Source: Desulfovibrio sp.
GTDB taxonomy: Bacteria > Desulfobacterota > Desulfovibrionia > Desulfovibrionales > Desulfovibrionaceae
DNA: 30,145 bases
NCBI GenBank assembly: GCA_031270875.1
Contig: JAISXC010000029.1
Location: 1 to 30,145 of the forward strand
Direction: 5' to 3'
Within the stretch, counting starts at the first letter, position 1; every line of letters begins with the position of its first letter. A model generated the notes under the pieces. The model saw only the letters and a program-made list of their open reading frames with translations, did not search any database and was not told where the DNA came from. Shown here one piece after another: positions 17,003 to 24,691 of this stretch. Position numbers and translations under genes: made by a program.

Positions 17003-17898
17003 ATGACGCTCCTTGTTTTGTGGAAACCCGGCCGCATATGGCGGGCATTCCGTATGGCTTTTGCGCGGTGGCTTTTCGCGGGTTCATCCGGCTCATCCCC
17101 GTTTTCGGCCATAAAGGCATAGTCTTCGGAAATCACTTCGGAAAACCCTTTTAGACCAAGACTGTTAAGCACAGGCTCCAGAGGAGGCAACTTCGCCGCG
17201 CTCCGCAGCGCCAGTTGCAGTGAAGTGCGCGCAACATCACTGATCTGCGGTGATGCGGCCAGAAAGGGCATGGGATATTCCCGCGTTATGTCGATAACAC
17301 GCGTGTGGTCCAGTGCGACGGGCACATTGCGCAAAAGCAGATCATAAAAGTATCCGTCCAGGGGAACGGCGTCGACAGTGCCGTTTTTCAAGGCTTTCAG
17401 ACAATTCGTGGGTGTATGGAGAGGAATCGCCGTTTTTGTGGACAAAGACAGCACATCCTTGCCGGAGCGGTTTTCAAGATGACGTTTGAGCGCGAAGTAT
17501 CCCGACATGGAATGCTTTACGGTCCAACCTATTCTCTTGTCGAAAATATCCTCGATTCGCATGAACGGACTGTCCCTGTGCACCAGGATTTTCGTGTGGT
17601 AGCTTGAAGCCGCATTATCTGAGTTGTCCGGGGATTCGTCCGGGAGCCCGCGTAAAGGCACGGCGAGCGCCCTGTGCCGCATTCCGCCAAGCGCGAAGGC
17701 TCGCCCGCAGATAAAGACGAGACCCAAATCCTGACGTCCCCAGAGGCTTTCAATGTCCAGAGGATAAGGATGGATTTCAAAGCGCAACGGGACGCCACTC
17801 GTACGCGAGAGTTCCTTCACAAGAGAGGCCCAGAGATTCGTCACGGCTGGACAGGCATTATACATGCGGGTGCAGGCGATGTATGATTGAACACTCAT
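16999..17898 (-). CDS. Leaderless PhnD-like (COG3221-type) substrate-binding-fold protein
   Basis: 299 residues related to PhnD/SsuA/transferrin-type periplasmic binding proteins. The start ACTRMYNACPAVTNLWASLV and the DLGLVFICGRAF stretch match the subgroup of such proteins that are encoded outside ABC cassettes. There is no signal peptide or lipobox, so it should be cytoplasmic unless the start is wrong; no upstream in-frame extension with a leader is visible. First gene of the operon, coupled to tctC by an ATGA overlap. It may sense or bind the transported compound inside the cell. The C-terminus ends in an unusual basic tail. Function is not known. Confidence 0.72.
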   Translation of the reverse strand: MSVQSYIACTRMYNACPAVTNLWASLVKELSRTSGVPLRFEIHPYPLDIESLWGRQDLGLVFICGRAFALGGMRHRALAVPLRGLPDESPDNSDNAASSYHTKILVHRDSPFMRIEDIFDKRIGWTVKHSMSGYFALKRHLENRSGKDVLSLSTKTAIPLHTPTNCLKALKNGTVDAVPLDGYFYDLLLRNVPVALDHTRVIDITREYPMPFLAASPQISDVARTSLQLALRSAAKLPPLEPVLNSLGLKGFSEVISEDYAFMAENGDEPDEPAKSHRAKAIRNARHMRPGFHKTRSVI

Positions 17899-17935
17899 TT
17901 CTGGCCTTGCCGGTAAGGTGAACAGGAGAGCGGCG

Positions 17936-17969
17936 GATATTTTTGCTCCATAAATAGCATAAAAATATC
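17936..17969. repeat. Inverted repeat around the operon -10 region
   Basis: The left arm at 17936-17947 (GATATTTTTGCT) pairs with the right arm at 17956-17969, which has two extra bases (AT) as a bulge. The eight-base loop contains the operon -10 sequence. It may be a second operator or a site for another regulator; it is not a terminator. Confidence 0.5.
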
Positions 17970-17978
17970 TATTGTCAA
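17951..17978 (-). promoter_or_regulatory. Sigma-70 promoter of the tct-hut operon
   Basis: On the minus strand a perfect TTGACA (17973-17978) is followed after 16 bases by TATTTA (17951-17956). This places transcription start about 45 bases before the first gene. The spacer contains one of the ATCTAT half-sites, and the -10 lies in the loop of an inverted repeat, so a regulator bound here would directly affect polymerase. Confidence 0.65.
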
Positions 17979-18016
17979 AAAAATTATTAATAGATACAAT
18001 CTATATATCTATAGAT
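17966..18016. promoter_or_regulatory. Cluster of five ATCTAT half-sites: candidate LysR operators
   Basis: TATCTATT at 17966-17973 and AATAGATA at 17989-17996 form an 8-bp inverted repeat with a 15-base spacer. Further ATCTAT copies are at 17999-18004 and 18007-18012, the latter forming the perfect palindrome ATCTATAGAT (18007-18016). The cluster lies between the divergent LysR gene and the operon, overlapping the operon's -35. Binding by the adjacent regulator is inferred from position and symmetry. Confidence 0.6.
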
Positions 18017-18083
18017 CATAACGGCATATTCTGCGGATACGTCTCTCTTTCAGCACTGGGATTTTTCCGGAAAGACAGCGGCA

Positions 18084-19019
18084 ATGCTCAAAAAAGTAAA
18101 TGGGGATTTTCTGGAGTGGCTGCGTGGCTTTCACCATGTGGTAACCTGCGGAAGCGTCGCGGCGGCCTCCCTGGCAATGGGGATCAAACAACCCACCGTG
18201 AGCAGGCAGGTGCGGATGCTGGAAAAAGAACTCGGCGTCCAGCTTTTTCAGCGTGTTCAAAGAAAAATGACGCCTACCCCGGAAGGGATGCTTTTGTATG
18301 AGCGGGCAAACAGACTTTTTGCGGACGTGAGGGAAATACGGACGGAAATAGGCCGCAAACGGGAGGAAGAGGTTACGGGAGAGGTTTCGTTGGCGACAAC
18401 CCATTCAGTCGCCGGGATTTACCTTCCCGCTGTTATAAAGTCGTTTACCGACGCGAACAGGGGAATTTTCTTCACCATACTGGGCACGACGGAAACTTCC
18501 CTGATATTGGACAAAGTGCAGAGCTCGGATGTTGAACTCGGCATAGCCCTGGGGCCGCAATTCCCGCCGACAATTGAATCCTGGCCGCTTTTTTCCTCAA
18601 GGTTGGTGTTGATTGCGCCCAAAAACCCTGTTCAAGAGGGAATGTTTTCATTCGCCAGAAACAAAAACGGCGAACTCGCCGAATTGCGGGATCTGGACGG
18701 AATGCCCTACACGGCGTTTTCTCCCCACGCCGCCATGACGCATTATATGAATGCGATTCTGGCCCGCTACAACATCAAGGTAATCGTGACGGCCCGGGTC
18801 AATACTTCGACTTTGCTTGTCGCTTACGTATCCGCCGGCTTCGGGGTATCCATACTGGATGAGTTTACGGCCCTGGCGCACGAAAACAAACTGGACATTT
18901 ATCCCCTGCCTGAAATTGTAGCGCCGCGCGCCTACCATCTTATTTATCGCAAGAGAACCTATCTGTCCCCCCAGTCTCAGGCCTTCATCCGTCACTTGCG
19001 CGGCGCGGATTCATCCTGA
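18084..19019 (+). CDS. LysR family transcriptional regulator
   Basis: 311 residues. The N-terminal winged helix-turn-helix is at about 10-70 (GSVAAASLAMGIKQPTVSRQ, then LEKELGVQLFQR). A linker helix and a periplasmic-binding-fold effector domain from about 95 follow (VSLATTHSVAGIYLPAVI), as in CysB/Cbl-like members. Divergent from the tct-hut operon across 185 bases containing symmetrical candidate sites, so it very probably controls that operon and itself. The inducer is probably the transported carboxylate or a breakdown product. The start lacks a strong ribosome binding site. Confidence 0.9.
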   Translation: MLKKVNGDFLEWLRGFHHVVTCGSVAAASLAMGIKQPTVSRQVRMLEKELGVQLFQRVQRKMTPTPEGMLLYERANRLFADVREIRTEIGRKREEEVTGEVSLATTHSVAGIYLPAVIKSFTDANRGIFFTILGTTETSLILDKVQSSDVELGIALGPQFPPTIESWPLFSSRLVLIAPKNPVQEGMFSFARNKNGELAELRDLDGMPYTAFSPHAAMTHYMNAILARYNIKVIVTARVNTSTLLVAYVSAGFGVSILDEFTALAHENKLDIYPLPEIVAPRAYHLIYRKRTYLSPQSQAFIRHLRGADSS

Positions 19020-19342
19020 ACTTTGCAATTCCCGCCTTGTCGGCTAAAATATCGAAGTGAGTATTAGCAAAAGAATGATACTATATCTTCCCTCACTTCA
19101 TTGACGTGAAACCGCGCGAATAAGGGCATTGTCAGGTCTACCATGTGCAAAGATTTTGGAGAGTGTTAACTTACGAATGATTTTACCCCCTGAATCTGTT
19201 GTGTGGCAAGGGTTTTAAGCGACTGGATCATTCTTTGGATAAAACTCTCTGGAATTGAAACAGGTGTTTTTACCCTGCAACGGTTACACCGTCCGCGCAG
19301 CGGAGCGCGAGCGCCGAATCCCGGACGCCGCGGCGAAATCCG
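19020..19342. other. 323-bp intergenic region between two convergent regulator genes
   Basis: No gene found. It contains an 8-bp inverted repeat GAAGTGAG (19054-19061) and CTCACTTC (19092-19099) with a 30-base spacer, and a small perfect hairpin ACGGT-N3-ACCGT-type at 19280-19292. Neither is followed by a T-run, so I do not call a terminator. Base composition falls to AT-rich in the first two thirds. Confidence 0.5.
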
Positions 19343-21334
19343 TCAGATGTTCCATTGTTTCAGTTTTCTCCACAAGGTGCTTCGGCTTACGCCGAGCAGG
19401 CCAGCCGCCTCCTTTTTTGAATAGCGCGCGGCTTCCATGAGCTTACGCAAGGCATGGGGATCCTCAAGGAGAGCCCATCGGTTTTCGGGGAGCGGAAATA
19501 ATGTTTTTTTGTCCTCTTCCCATGAAATTTTTCCTTTTTTTTCCTTTTCTTCAGACGCCGTTTGATCCGCTTTGCGACCATCCGGGGAAAGTTCCTGCAA
19601 TTCGTTGTAGATGAAAGAGAACGGTTCGGACATGAACATGGAATGCAGGACGAATCGTTCGGAAAAATTTCTGAGTTGGCGCACATTTCCGGGCCATGCA
19701 TAGCGCTTCAGCAGCGCCGTCTGCCTTTTGTTCAGACTGGGGAGGGGGCATTTTTCCTTCTTGCTGAAATACCGGAAAAAATGCGGCAGCAGAACGTCAA
19801 GATCGTCTATTCTTTCCCGCAACGGGGGGATACGGACGTTCATGACGTTCAGACGGAAGAAGAGATCCTTGCGAAAACCCTTCTCAAGCACAAACTGCCA
19901 GAGTTTGCGGCCGGAAGTGGCTATCACCCGCACATCAACGTAAATTTTGCGTGTCCCGCCGATGCGCATAAGCTCCTTTTCCTGCATTACGCGCAACAGC
20001 TTGGCCTGCACCGAGGCCGAGGCGGAGCAGATTTCATCCAGAAAAATTGTTCCCTTGTCGGCAAGCTCGAAAAGGCCCGCCTTTCCGCCCTTGCGAGAAC
20101 CGGTGAAGGCGCCTTCCTCATACCCGAACAACTCGCTTTCCAGCAGGGGCTCGGGTAATTCGGCGCAGTTGATGGAGACGAACGGCATGTTGCTGCGGGA
20201 ACTGTGGTTGTGAATGCCTTGCGCCAGCATCTCCTTGCCGGTGCCCGTTTCTCCGATTATGAGCACGGTCGCGCTGCTTTTCGCGTATATTTTGCATAAT
20301 TCCACAGTGTTTTCCATGCGTTCGTCTTTGTAGACCAGATCCTCGAAACGCACGCCGGCGACAAATCCGCTGGAAGCGGAAATATTGATCGCCTGGCTTT
20401 GCCGCAAAACATCCTGCTGCTTCCTCAGCGTCAAAAGCATGCGTCCGGCTTCGTGCTTCGTGTGCAGGCGTGTCATATGCACGACAAATATTTTCTTGTC
20501 TATTTCAACGATATATTCATTATGTACCCTGGATCGCTGCCGCGTCATTCTGGCAAACGTGTTCTCGCCGAGACAGGGGACAAAGGAAGCGCCAATCATG
20601 ACCCCGGCGGAATCATTCCTGAAAAACGACCGCGCTCTTTCATTCAGGCTGATAATGTTTCCCTGGGCGTCAATACACACCAACCCTTCGATCATCGCAT
20701 TCATGATGCATTCCGATTCACTCAGCAGCAGCTCTTTTTCGCGGTTGGATCTCGCCACGTCCCTGGCGCTGTCCAAAATATTGTGTATCTGCTCCTTTGA
20801 CGGCGGCAGCGCCACGTAGGAAACGCCATATTCCCCGGCCAAGAGCGCCGTTGCATGGCCGCCCGCCACACAATCGACGGAATCCTTGGCGGCTGATCTC
20901 ACCAGATGCCTGAGTTCCAGCTCGGTGGAATATATTTTTTGGAGAATAATCACCCCAAGCACTCTGCCGAGAAGGCCCAAAATGGGCGCTCTGCGCTTGT
21001 AGGCGGGCACAAGAATCCTCATGCCCGATTTACAGCTTGCGTTGAGGCTCCGCAGATTTTCAATGTCGGAAAAAGGAAGCGAGAGTACCGGTGTTTTTAC
21101 GCTATTGCGCAAGATATCTCCGGTGGCGCGCCTGCTGATCAGGACTTCAGCCCCTTCGGCCTCCCATGCCCTGGCTATGCGCACCGCCTCGGAAAAAGTG
21201 GCGGAAGTGGCCAGTATCCTGTCTCGCGACTGCCTGTTGTATTCAGCGATATACTGCTCAATACGCGGACCGGCGCAAAAGATTCCAAAAGTGAATTGTG
21301 TGGACATAGTCATATTCAATAGTGAATCACTCAT
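19343..21334 (-). CDS. PrpR-type sigma-54-dependent transcriptional activator
   Basis: About 663 residues. The N-terminal PrpR_N sensor domain (to about 185) is the module that binds 2-methylcitrate in PrpR. A PAS-like domain follows at about 205-310 (NAMIEGLVCIDAQGNIISLN). The AAA+ domain has Walker A GETGTGKE, the sigma-54 contact loop GAFTGS and Walker B GTIFLDEI. A Fis-type helix-turn-helix ends the protein (KKEAAGLLGVSRSTLWRKL). In-frame ATGs at 21334, 21313 and 21307 are all possible and none has a good ribosome binding site. Divergent from two sigma-54 promoters. An effector resembling methylcitrate, such as tricarballylate or aconitate, fits both the domain and the neighbouring operon. 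Confidence 0.88.
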   Translation of the reverse strand: MSDSLLNMTMSTQFTFGIFCAGPRIEQYIAEYNRQSRDRILATSATFSEAVRIARAWEAEGAEVLISRRATGDILRNSVKTPVLSLPFSDIENLRSLNASCKSGMRILVPAYKRRAPILGLLGRVLGVIILQKIYSTELELRHLVRSAAKDSVDCVAGGHATALLAGEYGVSYVALPPSKEQIHNILDSARDVARSNREKELLLSESECIMNAMIEGLVCIDAQGNIISLNERARSFFRNDSAGVMIGASFVPCLGENTFARMTRQRSRVHNEYIVEIDKKIFVVHMTRLHTKHEAGRMLLTLRKQQDVLRQSQAINISASSGFVAGVRFEDLVYKDERMENTVELCKIYAKSSATVLIIGETGTGKEMLAQGIHNHSSRSNMPFVSINCAELPEPLLESELFGYEEGAFTGSRKGGKAGLFELADKGTIFLDEICSASASVQAKLLRVMQEKELMRIGGTRKIYVDVRVIATSGRKLWQFVLEKGFRKDLFFRLNVMNVRIPPLRERIDDLDVLLPHFFRYFSKKEKCPLPSLNKRQTALLKRYAWPGNVRQLRNFSERFVLHSMFMSEPFSFIYNELQELSPDGRKADQTASEEKEKKGKISWEEDKKTLFPLPENRWALLEDPHALRKLMEAARYSKKEAAGLLGVSRSTLWRKLKQWNI

Positions 21335-21412
21335 GCAAAAAATGCAACACAATGTCGCAAAAAAACATGGCCGGAAATAAAAATCCTTATCACATTCACA
21401 AGAAAAAAGAAA

Positions 21413-21439
21413 CGTTTTGTATCACCCCGTACAACAAAA
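21413..21439. promoter_or_regulatory. Candidate activator binding site A
   Basis: Inverted repeat GTTTTGT (21413-21419) and ACAAAAC (21433-21439) with a 13-base spacer, centred about 75 bases upstream of the -24 element. Position and symmetry suit an upstream activating sequence for the adjacent sigma-54 activator. Confidence 0.55.
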
Positions 21440-21497
21440 CATGTCGCGCTTTTCCTTTTTTTAAAAAATGTAAATACTTTTCAATATGTTAACATGA

Positions 21498-21513
21498 TGG
21501 CACTTTATTTGCT
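21498..21513 (+). promoter_or_regulatory. Sigma-54 (-24/-12) promoter A
   Basis: TGGCAC, five bases, then TTGCT: GG at 21499-21500 and GC at 21511-21512 with exactly ten bases between, matching the RpoN consensus. Transcription should start near 21524. Confidence 0.85.
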
Positions 21514-21576
21514 GAATATGCGCGCACAATGCGGCACCCACTCCCGGCATCGCAACAGACAAACAAGGAGTTTTTG

Positions 21577-22176
21577 ATGAGAGGCTACGCCATGCTTAAA
21601 ATCGGCCAATCCGGCTGGGTGGAAAAAGACAAGCCTGATTGCGGTCCTGGTGACGCCCTTTGTACACCTTTGGCTGTCGCCATTTGCACGTCCGATATTC
21701 ATACTCTTTGGGAAGGCGCTATCGGTGAATGGCACAATCTGATCCTGGGGCATGAATGTTGCGCCAAGGTGGTCGAGGTCGGCTCGCGGGTCAAGGATTT
21801 CAAGCCGGGGGACAAAGTGCTTGTTCCGGCGATTACCCCTGACTGGAATTCCCTGGAAGCCCAGGCTGGCTACTCCATGCATTCCGGCGGGATGCTTGCG
21901 GGATGGAAGTTCTCCAACACCAAGGACGGCGTTTTTGCGGAAATTTTCCACGTCAATGACGCCGGCGGCGACTGCGATACCTTCGCCTCCGCTCTGTCAA
22001 GGTGCTCAAACCCGGCGGCAAAATCGGCAATGTCAATTATCTGGGTTCCGGCGTCAGCATCGGCATTCCCCATGAAGAGAGGCTTGAAAAGGCGCGCCTT
22101 CTCAAGCGGTATTCGTCTGCCTTCCGCGAATCACCTTGTGCTGTTTTTGCGGGCCGTTGTTTTCGGCGTGTTCTGA
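21577..22176 (+). pseudogene. Decayed NADP-dependent secondary-alcohol (isopropanol) dehydrogenase
   Basis: The first 129 codons match the zinc alcohol dehydrogenases of the Clostridium beijerinckii/Thermoanaerobacter type: MRGYAMLKIGQSGW, CTSDIHT (zinc ligand C37), LGHE (H59, E60), GMLAGWKFSN and FHVNDA. Then about 110 family residues are missing, including the third zinc ligand region (D150) and the whole nucleotide-binding GxGxxG fold. The sequence resumes in the family's AGG...TFASAL stretch, and near 22000 a one-base loss shifts the frame. KVLKPGGKIGNVNYLGSG, the expected next motif, is in the neighbouring frame from about 22000. After about 22060 the match fades. The promoter and ribosome binding site (AAGGAG, 21565-21570) remain intact. 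A functional enzyme is not possible. Confidence 0.85.
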
Positions 22177-22237
22177 CGCATTTACAGGGCCAAGGCCGCC
22201 GCAGGGGAAAATTCAGGAAGTATGTTCACAAGAAACA

Positions 22238-22262
22238 TTTTGTATCACCGCATACTGTAAAA
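22238..22262. promoter_or_regulatory. Candidate activator binding site B
   Basis: GTAT (22242-22245) and ATAC (22252-22255) with a six-base spacer, flanked by TTTT (22238-22241) and AAAA (22259-22262) with a two-base offset. It aligns with site A in the duplicated block and lies about 75 bases before the -24 element. Confidence 0.55.
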
Positions 22263-22322
22263 CATGTCGCATTTTTTCCTTTTTTTTACAAAATATAAAT
22301 ATTTTTCACCATGTTATGATTC

Positions 22323-22338
22323 TGGCACTTTATTTGCT
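22323..22338 (+). promoter_or_regulatory. Sigma-54 (-24/-12) promoter B of the tricarballylate operon
   Basis: Sixteen bases identical to promoter A: TGGCAC, TTTAT, TTGCT, with GG at 22324-22325 and GC at 22336-22337. Transcription should start near 22349, 35 bases before the first gene. Confidence 0.88.
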
Positions 22339-22383
22339 AATGCGCGGACACGACGCGCTATTCACGTAACAGGGAGATTGTTT

Positions 22384-24648
22384 ATGTTGAGCATCAACAA
22401 TGCCGGCGCTTACTGGAGGCAGGGGCGATGTCGGGAAGACGGTGCGGAACCCGACGAGGCCGCGAAAGCCTCGGGCAGAAAAAAAACCATGGCCTATGGC
22501 GTTCTTGCCGCGCACAACGCGTCCATCGTCCCCGGAGAGTTCAAAATCAAATTTGACGGGCTCATGACGCATGACATTACCTACGTCAGCATTATCCAGA
22601 CAGCCATAGCAAGCGGGATGAAGGAATTTCCCCTCCCCGTGGTGCTGACCAACTGCCACAACACGCTGCGCGCCGTGGGCGGAACCATCAACAACGACGA
22701 CCACCGCTTCGGGCTTTCCGCCGCCATGCGCTACGGGGGGGACTATGTTCCGGCGCATATGGCCGTTATCCATCAATATGCCCGCGAAATGACGGCCGGC
22801 TGCGGGACAATGATCATGGGCTCGGACAGCCACACGCGCTATGGCGCGCTGGGCTGTCTTGCCGTCGGCGAAGGCGGCGGAGAACTTGTCAAGCAGCTGG
22901 TGGGACGCACCTGGGACATCGCCCCCCCGGAGGTGGCGGCTGTCTGCCTGTCAGGCAAAATTCGTCCGGGCGTCGGCCCCCAGGACGTGGCTCTGGCCCT
23001 GATTGCCGCGGTGTACAAGGATGGCGTGGTCAAAAACCGCATCATGGAATTTTTGGGGCCGGGCATTGCCGGGTTGTCCATGGACTGCCGCATGGGCATC
23101 GACGTCATGACCACGGAGACGACCTGTCTTTCCTCCATATGGCAGACGGATGCCGCCGTGCGCGACTACCTGGCCTCCCACGGGCGTCCTGAGGCATACA
23201 GGGAACTGCTGCCGCAGGACGGTGCCTGGTATGACAAGGTAATCCATCTGGATCTTTCCACTGTGGAACCCATGATCGCTCTGCCCTTCCATCCCAGCAA
23301 CGCCTATACCATCGCCGATTTTAACGGGCATGCGCAGGACATTCTGGCGGAAGTCGAAAAAAAAGCCCGCGCGCTTCTGTCGGAACAATACGTTTCCTCC
23401 GTCAATCTGTTGGAAAAGCTTGAAAAAGGGCGTCTGCGCACGGACCAGGGCGTTGTGGCCGGCTGTTGCGGCGGCAGTTTTGAAAACCTGCGGGCCATGG
23501 CGGCCATACTGAAAAACAAGAGCGTCGGAGCCCTGGGCTACGATCTTTCGGTGTATCCGGCCAGCCAACCCGTCATGCAGGAACTTTTGCGCGTCGGTGC
23601 CGCCGCGGATCTTATTTCCGCGGGCGTCACGCTACGCACGGCCTTCTGCGGTCCCTGTTTCGGAGCGGGCGACACGCCGGGGCAGAATTGTTTTTCCATC
23701 CGCCATGTCACGCGCAATTTCGCCAACCGCGAAGGCTCCAAACCGCCCGAAGGCCAGATCGCCTATGTGGCGATGATGGACGCCCGCTCCATAGCGGCCA
23801 CCGCCGCCAATGGCGGTTTGCTCACCGCTGCCGCCTCGGAGGAGGGGAGTGAGGCTTATGGAGACTATTCGTTCAGTCCGGCTCTGTACAAAAGCTGCGT
23901 CTATCATGGCCGGGGCAGGCCCCGGGCCGACACCCCGCTGACCTGCGGCCCCAACATCGACGCCTGGCCGCCCATGCCCGCCATGCCCAAGGATCTGCTG
24001 TTGAGCGTGGCCTCCGCCCTGTATGATCCGGTGACCACCACGGACGACTTCATCGCTTCGGGAGAACCCTCATCCTTCCGTTCCAACCCGCAACGGATGG
24101 CGGAGTATACCTTGCAACGCAAGGACCCCGGCTATGTGCAGCGGGCCAAGGATATCCGTTCGCTGGAGGAAAAAAGACGCCAGGCGCTTGCCGAAGGCCG
24201 CCCCATGCCGGAGGAGGTGCGGGAAATTTTCCGCCGTGCCGGTCTGGAAGGCCGTGAGACAAGCGCGGGGCTCGGCAGCGCCGTGTTCGCCGTCTGCCCG
24301 GGCGACGGTTCCGCCCGCGAGCAGGCGGCTTCCTGCCAAAAAGTGCTCGGCGGCTGGGCCAACATCTCGGGTGCTTACGCCACCAAGCGCTACCGCAGCA
24401 ATTGCATCAACTGGGGTCTGTTGCCATTCATCCTGGAAAACGCCGCGTCCGCGGATTTGCGGTGCGGCGATATCATATATATTCCCGACATCCGCGCGAA
24501 ACTTCAGGCGGGAGAAACAAGTTTCGAAGCGGGGCGTATCCGCGGAGACGCCCGAACGCCCCTCAGGCTCACTTTGCCCGGCATGGCCGATGAGGAGCGC
24601 AGCATCCTGCTGGCCGGGTCTCTGATCAACTATTACAACGTGTCATAG
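22384..24648 (+). CDS. Aconitase-family hydratase, YbhJ type
   Basis: 754 residues, nearly the length of E. coli YbhJ (about 753), a member of the aconitase superfamily with unproven function. [4Fe-4S] ligands are visible: C361 (in AGCCGGS, the VGSCTNS equivalent), C422 and C425 (CGPCFGAGDTPGQ). Also present are the substrate motif GSDSHT (146-151) and RNFANREG (444-451), the aconitase NRNFEGR equivalent. A swivel-domain-like C-terminus follows. Start 22384 follows AGGGAG; a longer frame to 22264 overlaps the promoter. First gene of the operon, 43 bases before tcuA. I infer that it hydrates cis-aconitate to isocitrate, linking TcuA to the isocitrate dehydrogenase encoded downstream. Iron-sulfur chemistry suits anaerobic life. 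Confidence 0.87.
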   Translation: MLSINNAGAYWRQGRCREDGAEPDEAAKASGRKKTMAYGVLAAHNASIVPGEFKIKFDGLMTHDITYVSIIQTAIASGMKEFPLPVVLTNCHNTLRAVGGTINNDDHRFGLSAAMRYGGDYVPAHMAVIHQYAREMTAGCGTMIMGSDSHTRYGALGCLAVGEGGGELVKQLVGRTWDIAPPEVAAVCLSGKIRPGVGPQDVALALIAAVYKDGVVKNRIMEFLGPGIAGLSMDCRMGIDVMTTETTCLSSIWQTDAAVRDYLASHGRPEAYRELLPQDGAWYDKVIHLDLSTVEPMIALPFHPSNAYTIADFNGHAQDILAEVEKKARALLSEQYVSSVNLLEKLEKGRLRTDQGVVAGCCGGSFENLRAMAAILKNKSVGALGYDLSVYPASQPVMQELLRVGAAADLISAGVTLRTAFCGPCFGAGDTPGQNCFSIRHVTRNFANREGSKPPEGQIAYVAMMDARSIAATAANGGLLTAAASEEGSEAYGDYSFSPALYKSCVYHGRGRPRADTPLTCGPNIDAWPPMPAMPKDLLLSVASALYDPVTTTDDFIASGEPSSFRSNPQRMAEYTLQRKDPGYVQRAKDIRSLEEKRRQALAEGRPMPEEVREIFRRAGLEGRETSAGLGSAVFAVCPGDGSAREQAASCQKVLGGWANISGAYATKRYRSNCINWGLLPFILENAASADLRCGDIIYIPDIRAKLQAGETSFEAGRIRGDARTPLRLTLPGMADEERSILLAGSLINYYNVS

Positions 24649-24691
24649 GTGTTTCACGTTCTTTGCGTCCAGTACGGCCAAGGAGACTGAT

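Larger units (their letters stand above)
21394..21528 (+). repeat. Regulatory segment copy A (duplicated activator-site/sigma-54 promoter block)
   Basis: About 135 bases that align, with small gaps, to 22225-22350. Shared blocks include TTCACAAG, TTTTGTATCACC, AAAACATGTCGC, a T-rich tract, and the complete -24/-12 promoter. Copy A stands before the alcohol dehydrogenase remnant. Confidence 0.85.
22225..22350 (+). repeat. Regulatory segment copy B (duplicated activator-site/sigma-54 promoter block)
   Basis: Direct repeat of 21394-21528, about 830 bases downstream. The promoter core is identical; differences are mostly single substitutions and small gaps in the T-rich tract. It stands directly before the tricarballylate operon. 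Confidence 0.85.

Noticed and set aside
19054..19099. Inverted repeat GAAGTGAG/CTCACTTC as a terminator or operator
   Set aside because: The spacer is 30 bases, there is no T-run, and no promoter lies nearby; it could be chance.
19562..20158. Plus-strand open frame of 198 codons
   Set aside because: Antisense to the AAA+ and DNA-binding part of the sigma-54 activator.
21752..22298. Two small plus-strand frames (21752-22075 and 22002-22298) as separate genes
   Set aside because: One carries the C-terminal motif of the broken dehydrogenase and the other is a shadow frame; both are explained by the pseudogene.
22264..22383. Upstream extension of the hydratase gene
   Set aside because: The extension would be translated from within the promoter block and before the predicted transcription start; the ATG at 22384 has a ribosome binding site.
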